A DNA stretch of 64,000 nt from a virus. The position numbers were made by a program, and so were the translations under genes. Below the pieces are notes generated by a model. The model was not told the DNA's origin and did not search any database. It saw only the letters and a program-made list of their open reading frames with translations. Numbering within the stretch: the first letter of the stretch is position 1; the number at the start of each line of letters is the position of its first letter. Of this stretch, positions 59,701-64,000 are shown in pieces. The DNA lies in the IMG/VR virus record IMGVR_UViG_3300022752_000002, positions 1 through 64,000 of that record; one strand, 5' to 3'.

Positions 59701-62700
59701 CGGCGCGAACTCCCGGGGTTTTTGTGGCTATATCCATCACCTGACCGATGGTTGCCTTTGATGGCATCTTGGTCTCGATGGCATCTATAAGCCTTGAGTA
59801 GAACTTCGCGAAGGCCTTTCCGCTATGCCCAATCGCTCCTCCAATATAAACAGGGATGTCTGGAGTCCTTGCATCCAAGCTTAGTCCGCCAAAGTCAAAT
59901 TCGTCCTGAACGGCCTTGGCGGCCTCGGCTCTTCCGGCTGTTGCCCTGCGAAGTAGGTTTGGAATGTCAAATAAGCGAAGTTGAACCGGTATTGGCCAGT
60001 TAAACTTAATGGCCATGGACTCGATCCTTTCAAACATATCAAGGTCTTTTGGCTCAAATTCGCCTGATTTAATCTTGTCTCTCAGCTCGGAGTATTTGGC
60101 AAAAAGACGAGCAGGGGGGAGGTCTGGGACGCGGGCCTCAAGGGAAAACCCAGAAGATTGATCGACGGCTTTGCGAAATTCATATCTCTGTTCTGCGGCC
60201 GTTTGGAGCATCCGATTGCGTGAAAATAGGCTGTTATATTCTTCCAGCCTTTTGCTTTCTTCGGCTGTAAGTGGATTCTTTAATTCAAGCCGTTTCTTTG
60301 ATGAATAAATTGAATCAATAGCCGAAAGCGCCTTTTTATAGGCCTGTTTAAAACGTATTCTTGCAATATTGTCCGGCCTATAATATTCATCGATGCCAAG
60401 CGCATTTGCTATTTCCCGAAAGCTCATTCCGTCAATTCGCATCTGAATAACTGAAAGTTCATTCTCGTTGAGGAACTGAGTTATTGCCCCTAACTCATCC
60501 GTCTGGAAGAAGTCTGGAACTCGAGCTTCAAGGCCAAGCTCGAGCTGTCCGGTTGCCTGTATGGTCGTTTCTCGAATGTCCTTTTCGTTTTGAACTCGCT
60601 CTCTGGCGATTGTTTCAATTGTCTGTCCACCCATGTCGCTCGACAAAAAGCGGTTGTAATCCGCAAGCTTTTCCATGTCTTCGTCTACGCCGGGATAGAC
60701 TCTTCTTTGGCTTAATTTTTCTGCAAGTTGGTTCCTTACTGCGTAGATTTGGTCAACCGCGAAAAGCATCCTTGAAACTGCCTCACTATATCTTGTCCTA
60801 ATGATGTTATCTCTTCGGTCAACCTGATCGTCCTCAATTCCGTACTCATCCGCAATATCCTCAAAAGACATTCCCTGCGCTCTTTTTTGGAGCAGATCCA
60901 TCATTGCTGAATTGATGAAGCGGCTCAGAACGCTCGATACTGGCTGATTTTCGGCAAGCAGGGTTTCCTGAAGATTGGCGGCCTCTTCAGCTCTTTCATC
61001 AAGCTCGTTACCGGTGGCCGGATTGACAAATTTACGCTCAACAATTCCCTCCGTGTCTTCCTCATCCCGAATCTCTGTTGGCCGCATTGCTCTTGCTTCG
61101 GCTGAGGTGACCACAAGAGAGCGGCCTTGGTCGTCGTAGTTTCCGACCAGCTTTCGGATGTGGTTTTCAATAGCCCGCATCAGGAAGTTGTTGAGCCTGA
61201 TTTCCTCCCTAGCTCCGGATATGTGCCTCTGCTCAAACCCCAGCTTTTTATCCGCCTCAGTCATTGCGTTTGTGACATCTTCCAGCGATGGATTCTTGTT
61301 TCCGCCGGCCAAAAGATTGCGGATGATGCGCTGGACAAATGCCTTTCTTGCCTCGGCAAAAAGGTTTATGTCCTGCTGAGTGGCCCCAAGCCTTGTGTTA
61401 AGGAAGTCCTTGGATATCTGCTTGCCTGTCTCTGATTTGGAAAGAACATCGATGATCTTGTCATACGCAATTTCTCGGAACTGCTCTTCCCCATATCCTC
61501 TTGCAAAGAAACGATCCACAGGGGTCATGCCTGACGAACTAGCCTTATTAATCAGGTAGGTGATTATCTTGCCGCCGGGCCTGATCCTTCGGTTGCCTTC
61601 TTCGTTGATTGGGTCGTAGGTGGTTTCTTCTTCACCGGTTTCAGCATTTGCAACCCTTGTAATCCTTGCTCTTGAGATGCCCTCCATTGGGGCGATCTCT
61701 TGGGCGATAAGGTAAGCGTTCTTTATGGATTCTTCGGTTGCGCCCGTCTCCGGGCCGTCGTCGCTTTCTGGCTCTTCAGAGGATTCAAACAAGTCCACGT
61801 CGGGCGTTCTGGCTCGAAGTGAAAGGGCTCGACGGCCCGGGAACATGAAGTCTGGAACCCTTGCCATAAGTTCGGATATCGTCTGGCTTTGCCCCGGGAA
61901 AATGGGGGCAGGGGGCTTGGATCCTTCTGGGTAAATTGCGCCGGCCTTGTCGAGGGCAAGGCGGATAAGATTCAGGTTTGTCTTTGGCTCAAATCGAGTT
62001 TCCATGCCCGGTAGCATTGTCTCTCCGCGCTCTCGGAAGATGCTGGCCACAAACTCGGAGTAGTTAGCCAAGAAGGCGGCTACTCTTTCTGGGGATCCCT
62101 TGATGCCGTGGGCATTGTCAATCGTGGCAAGTTGGCCGGCGACCCCAGTAACCGAGGAAAGCCTTCCCTCGCGGACAACAGGGATCAGGACCATTGCCTG
62201 CATGGGGCTGATAGAACCAAAAATCTTTGACTGGCTTACATAGTCCTCATAGTTGGCGAGGCTAACCATGGCGCGAGCTCTGTCGTTGCCACTCTTGCTG
62301 GCGGCGGCGTCCCGCTCTGCCCGATAAGCCAAATAATCAGCAATTGAATTCTGAATGGCAGTAAGCGGATTGGCCATGCGGGCCTCTTCGCCAAGCTCGT
62401 TTTCATACTTCTTGAAATCTCTTTTGACGTTAAAGAGGGAAACCGATGCCTTCTCGAGCCCTTGACGGAAGGTTTCAAGCCCGTTGTTCCGGGCAATGGT
62501 CGGGGATACGAGCATGTTGATTGTGTCAAACGTCTGCTTGTTGAGGAGCATTTCACCATTTTCATTTTCAGGAGCGAAAACGAATGCAAGGATTGCCCTG
62601 CGGATTCGGCCTTCAAAAGCCGGCTGATACACCCCGTTCTCGTAAAGGTTTCTGTCCGAGCTAAAGATTTTAAGCCATTTTTCTAGGATTTCGTCGTTTT

Positions 62701-64000
62701 GGCCGGCAGGGGAGCCGTCTTGGTTGAGAAGACTCGGCACTCCGTTGACCAGCACTTCCTTGGGAAGGCTAAGGCTTGGGTCGTCCCGGATCTCAAGGGC
62801 ATCGGCAAGCGCAATTTCTGCATTGTTTTCGTTGCCCGTTCCGAGGTTTGCATCTCTGGCAATACGCCGAAGTTGCTGTTTCTCGGTTCCGAGAGACGGA
62901 TTCTTTGTGTTGTTCCAGTCAATTTTCCTTACGAGAACAGGCTTTTGTCCGGAGGCTATGATTTCATCCACTTTGCCGGCCAGATCAGGGTACTTGACCT
63001 TCAGGCGGTTTGCGTAGTCGGCAACCCTCTCGTCGGATGCCATTTCATACCCGCCCTTGCGCCCGTGGCCGGCGACAATATCAAAACCCTGCTGACTGAC
63101 CGCATAGGGGTTGTCCTTGGCCTCAATGACAGTAATCGGCCCGGTATCCAGCTCGGTTGTGTCTGTCGAGGCGGCTCCGTCTTTATCCCAGTCCCTTCCA
63201 ATCTCTGCAATTTTGGAGGCATAAGCGGAATCACCTTGACGGCTTCGCAGCTGAAGCTCTGTCCCAGCCATGTCGTTAAGGCTGTTTAGCGGGACAACCT
63301 CAAGGTCATAACGTGTCACGCCATACTCGGTCTTCCTTGTGTTGGTTGACTTCAAGCCTTTGGTTTGTGCGGCTTGAGCGGATGGGGCAGGGGATGGGGC
63401 AATAAGCCTTTGTCTGGCATCTTCCGGAGACATCCTTGAGATTTCCTCCGGTGAAAGTCCCGCATCCCGAAGCCTGCGGGTGGTGGCATTATCTAGCGTT
63501 GGCTGGACTTCCTGCCGGCCGCCCGGTTCCTTCATTTCCAAAACGTCATTGATTGACTGGATTAACCCATCAAGCTCGTCGGCAACTTCGGGAGATGCAT
63601 CACGAAGGCCCCTGCGAATACCCTGAATCGCCCTTAAAACAGAGCGAAGATAGTCCTTGATAGTCTGCATCACGCTCGCCAGAACGCCACCGCCCTTTTG
63701 TGCGTTGATAACCTCAACAGAGGATTCTGTTAGTCTGCTCTTCTGGCCAAGCTGTCGAACAAGCTCTCCCATCAGCGTAAAATCGCTGATCCTGTTTTCC
63801 TCGGCCCACTGCATGAATTCCTCTGCCGTGTACCCACCCTCCTTCATGGGCGGACCCTTGTCCCCCATATAGACGGAGGCCGAGCTCATTAGGCCCTCAA
63901 GAATCCGCCCGTCCTGCTTGGATGCCTCGAAGATGCTTCGGTAGAGCCGAGACCTTTCCTCGTTGTAAAACTGGAGGTAGTCGGTTCTGCCGGCTTCCTT
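53744..64000 (-). CDS. Giant polyvalent-type virion protein, C-terminal part (5' end off the right edge)
   Basis: At least 3419 codons; the frame is open from the window edge, so the internal Met at 63889 is not the start. Numbered from 63889: a DdrB/ParB-like domain at about 195-420 (VPLNSLNDM, GFDIVAGHGRKGGYEMA); sigma-region-4-like helix-turn-helices at about 985-1040 and 1125-1185; a large polyvalent-associated region at about 1345-2200 (IGFSTGDSQIERY, LLDEIQQDN); and a C-terminal LPD38-like region at about 2900-3381 with a hydrophobic helix (TGLAALFVLAEG). Seven ARxPD-type linkers (RVPDF, RTPD, RMPD) separate modules. Polyvalent proteins enter the host with the DNA and act on it early. 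I infer that its N-terminus is the frame at 1-3307. No polymerase motif was found, so this is not clearly an N4 virion RNA polymerase. Confidence 0.85.
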   Translation of the reverse strand, partial: KEAGRTDYLQFYNEERSRLYRSIFEASKQDGRILEGLMSSASVYMGDKGPPMKEGGYTAEEFMQWAEENRISDFTLMGELVRQLGQKSRLTESSVEVINAQKGGGVLASVMQTIKDYLRSVLRAIQGIRRGLRDASPEVADELDGLIQSINDVLEMKEPGGRQEVQPTLDNATTRRLRDAGLSPEEISRMSPEDARQRLIAPSPAPSAQAAQTKGLKSTNTRKTEYGVTRYDLEVVPLNSLNDMAGTELQLRSRQGDSAYASKIAEIGRDWDKDGAASTDTTELDTGPITVIEAKDNPYAVSQQGFDIVAGHGRKGGYEMASDERVADYANRLKVKYPDLAGKVDEIIASGQKPVLVRKIDWNNTKNPSLGTEKQQLRRIARDANLGTGNENNAEIALADALEIRDDPSLSLPKEVLVNGVPSLLNQDGSPAGQNDEILEKWLKIFSSDRNLYENGVYQPAFEGRIRRAILAFVFAPENENGEMLLNKQTFDTINMLVSPTIARNNGLETFRQGLEKASVSLFNVKRDFKKYENELGEEARMANPLTAIQNSIADYLAYRAERDAAASKSGNDRARAMVSLANYEDYVSQSKIFGSISPMQAMVLIPVVREGRLSSVTGVAGQLATIDNAHGIKGSPERVAAFLANYSEFVASIFRERGETMLPGMETRFEPKTNLNLIRLALDKAGAIYPEGSKPPAPIFPGQSQTISELMARVPDFMFPGRRALSLRARTPDVDLFESSEEPESDDGPETGATEESIKNAYLIAQEIAPMEGISRARITRVANAETGEEETTYDPINEEGNRRIRPGGKIITYLINKASSSGMTPVDRFFARGYGEEQFREIAYDKIIDVLSKSETGKQISKDFLNTRLGATQQDINLFAEARKAFVQRIIRNLLAGGNKNPSLEDVTNAMTEADKKLGFEQRHISGAREEIRLNNFLMRAIENHIRKLVGNYDDQGRSLVVTSAEARAMRPTEIRDEEDTEGIVERKFVNPATGNELDERAEEAANLQETLLAENQPVSSVLSRFINSAMMDLLQKRAQGMSFEDIADEYGIEDDQVDRRDNIIRTRYSEAVSRMLFAVDQIYAVRNQLAEKLSQRRVYPGVDEDMEKLADYNRFLSSDMGGQTIETIARERVQNEKDIRETTIQATGQLELGLEARVPDFFQTDELGAITQFLNENELSVIQMRIDGMSFREIANALGIDEYYRPDNIARIRFKQAYKKALSAIDSIYSSKKRLELKNPLTAEESKRLEEYNSLFSRNRMLQTAAEQRYEFRKAVDQSSGFSLEARVPDLPPARLFAKYSELRDKIKSGEFEPKDLDMFERIESMAIKFNWPIPVQLRLFDIPNLLRRATAGRAEAAKAVQDEFDFGGLSLDARTPDIPVYIGGAIGHSGKAFAKFYSRLIDAIETKMPSKATIGQVMDIATKTPGVRAEELRWVDFEGLVEEATTESGPNPENRRVDKDLLIQKVKNALGNLFFVETLTGPNAKYSAYGTRGMLTRETRDAPSNKRGQDYAERVLRFADPSSRIIDRRPPELWSRVSEQKKAEILGNGNYVIAEVKPASNAMLFISGEQGNPRRSAIMSEEAWKKLTEGYTDLVETSLGEIGGRESIRASQAPSGLGIAPIFSSEQLKEQFQKNYTGKYAVISKTKVPLETLPRYLTGTISEGSDFERALDYIESTKPQGGSPYLQMFKLELAKSIERGDKWIGFSTGDSQIERYNRTELVDRIRILPFKTGRQIDPTYSRSEESGQHFEGKSYIAHSRVDRFPAVSDNETGTLLDEIQQDNKRDTPFGGTRPNNESTAPKEEILYAIAAYKDGRIIKKDIVDGKKLSGLVGKPIAEKAMAITPLAGADFNFIEPYDDLMRRAAEVGVEESAFSPTDEQEHKIAQSRILDLQGENLEFGSQKLRNLYDKTIYQQISKYVSKWGGKIKKDDVSTGPVEQYEGPIPDVIESVILKTSIDAALDGLTKQEARLAVSAGLKIIEDRNRLVQAIGTDDSNVIKATMLDIGFDENFSTNLSTTLPNIVADAREGIASQMYAALLKNNRKNTGINKLYPMIERIEYSFDNYGLIGRPFDIKRNQEAVVFAKSLREWLNELDRTGEWPLSNSGFEFQELKEQQISAINKIAGFIRREKNRSNPVEFPLDQNTPMAEDDIELNGVASTATLISENLLRYNADGRFRERVNSRGDLDSSWPGAKEFRASLLGGRLVVKPPTKRSSIYRIDITPEMAKDISTSGQALFSRMPDMMTDDELQQALDGDWITNEEIQAALRDESVGERRGLVDYGNTPEASAVIRASQEASPRPEPFTDIEAASKASGISKERIFNRLANLDEDETLTKDEDYAAQRELNQLAYEAFQSGDDRQINEFLYLQRQYDKSGTAAGRSLQGRKPFNPEDTARKAVLAPITAIDRRDLEAEARNKVAEISASLAVAEDGLAQQKTRARAAYGTNLPKEWADYIAQQEAAIAQMQADIADGGVRAAEKSILERQAKKADQSLQKAGKSLAGIEQENMQKKLRTGQTAGQMLESIKDTQLRDAVQLYLLGYSVKDIEAQTGLKNARNKIKLAILKGLRPEADRRFQRVLEQVRAGKMTRKQLMQAIKKHSEGQGLLAKMPDDPDKDGFSEEEARQLLYDAFGLNTDNLENAESDPLFGYDDPVAAGKINSLISEGINGPASWGKIASDLFSSNIFSGGPSLVANISTIPFAKLSVPIHLFVEALTNYYRGGVRGVTMTETAFEKVPQFDEEGNPAGTRLVPREVDIGTPYKTLGEAIQGGATEALRAFRELGWLGFSKEAWTRATEAFKSETIQFGVEQGIVKTTDIRLREAGVLEKSIPGTTGKVLRAGTNILLAGDEYNKTMRVRAYVGAFAYRLGKARGLSGDALNDYIESELADKTSLTWRLAVDRTLRDTFTQRLSIRGDEELLTPQPMWQKAKGMAKSLRDYQSFGELAGLVPEALTMINMELGRAANRVARTSSIRVFGRTLSPAELALRFAQSFLILIRSPYNIARASAAYSPFAMANVAMRAKRGSAGGRMNAFEYNTLSQRHSEALLGITGLAALFVLAEGDDDDDKKTVLITGSGGVNTKFNNPSASVIIRGFGGGLVIPYGRYEPVSGLAYVIDAARAMKQAMRGRQTGGEAVGAYVMEFFKYPFTKTFAKAVRDLGKLSGWGTPTDTGKYKGYDVMRERLSSLLIPNFFKRLFEPGALTFGDESWDTDRMTGWGPGEMAGWVNSFLPGLPALTGNEDLSLPPRYKADLKPKEREVTGTEAGLKLLGMNERASRLAGGITKGLLPDGLAFMESKKSNLDRFVTAFNSRFPQTRYQPRAPSRFIQMKDKDGISTNEEMTPKEYNTMLALASKYAGSRIDNVLTEERISNPTEATRKMVDSIREDAISRARQAVRNARRANEKKSVEPALVR

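Noticed and set aside
1-64000. Exact circular closure at position 64000/1
   Set aside because: The codon phase left open at position 1 does not continue into the frame at 64000, so the window cannot be the exact full circle.
53744-64000. N4-type virion RNA polymerase
   Set aside because: Size and place would fit, but I saw none of the T7-like RNA polymerase catalytic motifs. The domains seen are of the polyvalent type (ParB-like, LPD).
1-64000. CRISPR array
   Set aside because: The repeated elements are each tied to a start codon and separated by genes, with no 25-40-bp repeat and spacer pattern.

Overview
The window reads as most of the genome of a tailed double-stranded DNA phage, probably with a short tail (podovirus-like). 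The hallmark genes are a terminase large subunit, an N4 gp56-type major capsid protein, a large N4/P22-like portal, a scaffold-like protein and a giant multidomain virion protein. A lipoprotein-type spanin beside a holin-like protein and an endolysin points to a Gram-negative host; nothing seen names the host more closely. I saw no rRNA, tRNA, CRISPR array, insertion sequence, integrase, DNA polymerase, primase or helicase.

Layout. (1) 1-12.9 kb, minus strand: the N-terminal 1102 codons of a giant protein that runs off the left edge, a virion-associated protein, TerL, tail-fibre-like proteins, then a row of small unknown genes ending at a serine resolvase. (2) 12.9-27.0 kb, minus strand: about 40 mostly small, unrecognised genes. 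Among them are a class II glutamine amidotransferase, an amidoligase, a ligase-like adenylation domain, an Api92-like protein and an HNH nuclease. Here 25 start codons are preceded, at fixed spacing, by the same 18-bp bipartite element, AAAACA-N4-GGGTAATT, then N5 and the start. Most genes without it overlap their upstream neighbour at a stop/start junction or have an ordinary Shine-Dalgarno. (3) 27.1-36.1 kb, plus strand: a control region with dyad operators, then a recombination and replication cluster (annealing-like protein, PD-(D/E)XK exonuclease, two proteins with DnaA-domain-IV-like helix-turn-helices, RusA, DnaD-like initiator) and a GT4 glycosyltransferase. (4) 36.0-64.0 kb, minus strand: regulatory and accessory genes, the lysis cassette, three serine-rich proteins, adaptor or tail proteins, capsid, scaffold, Ig-like structural proteins, portal, and a giant polyvalent-type protein that runs off the right edge.

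Read along the minus strand and across the window edges, the order is TerL, giant protein N-terminus (left edge), giant protein C-terminal part (right edge), portal, structural genes, scaffold, capsid, tail, lysis. This suggests a circular or circularly permuted genome slightly larger than 64 kb, with one giant gene of more than 4,500 codons crossing the coordinate break. The two reading frames do not join directly at position 64000/1, so some sequence must be missing between them.

The most unusual feature is the start-associated element family in 12.9-27.0 kb. It behaves like the start-associated sequences described in cluster K mycobacteriophages but has a different sequence. One copy lies inside an open frame, upstream of the amidoligase. 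Other notable points are the repeated ARxPD linkers and sigma-like helix-turn-helices in the giant protein, the serine-rich trio, hairpins abutting the scaffold start and following the capsid gene, and a coding-like frame with no usual start codon at 28.6 kb.
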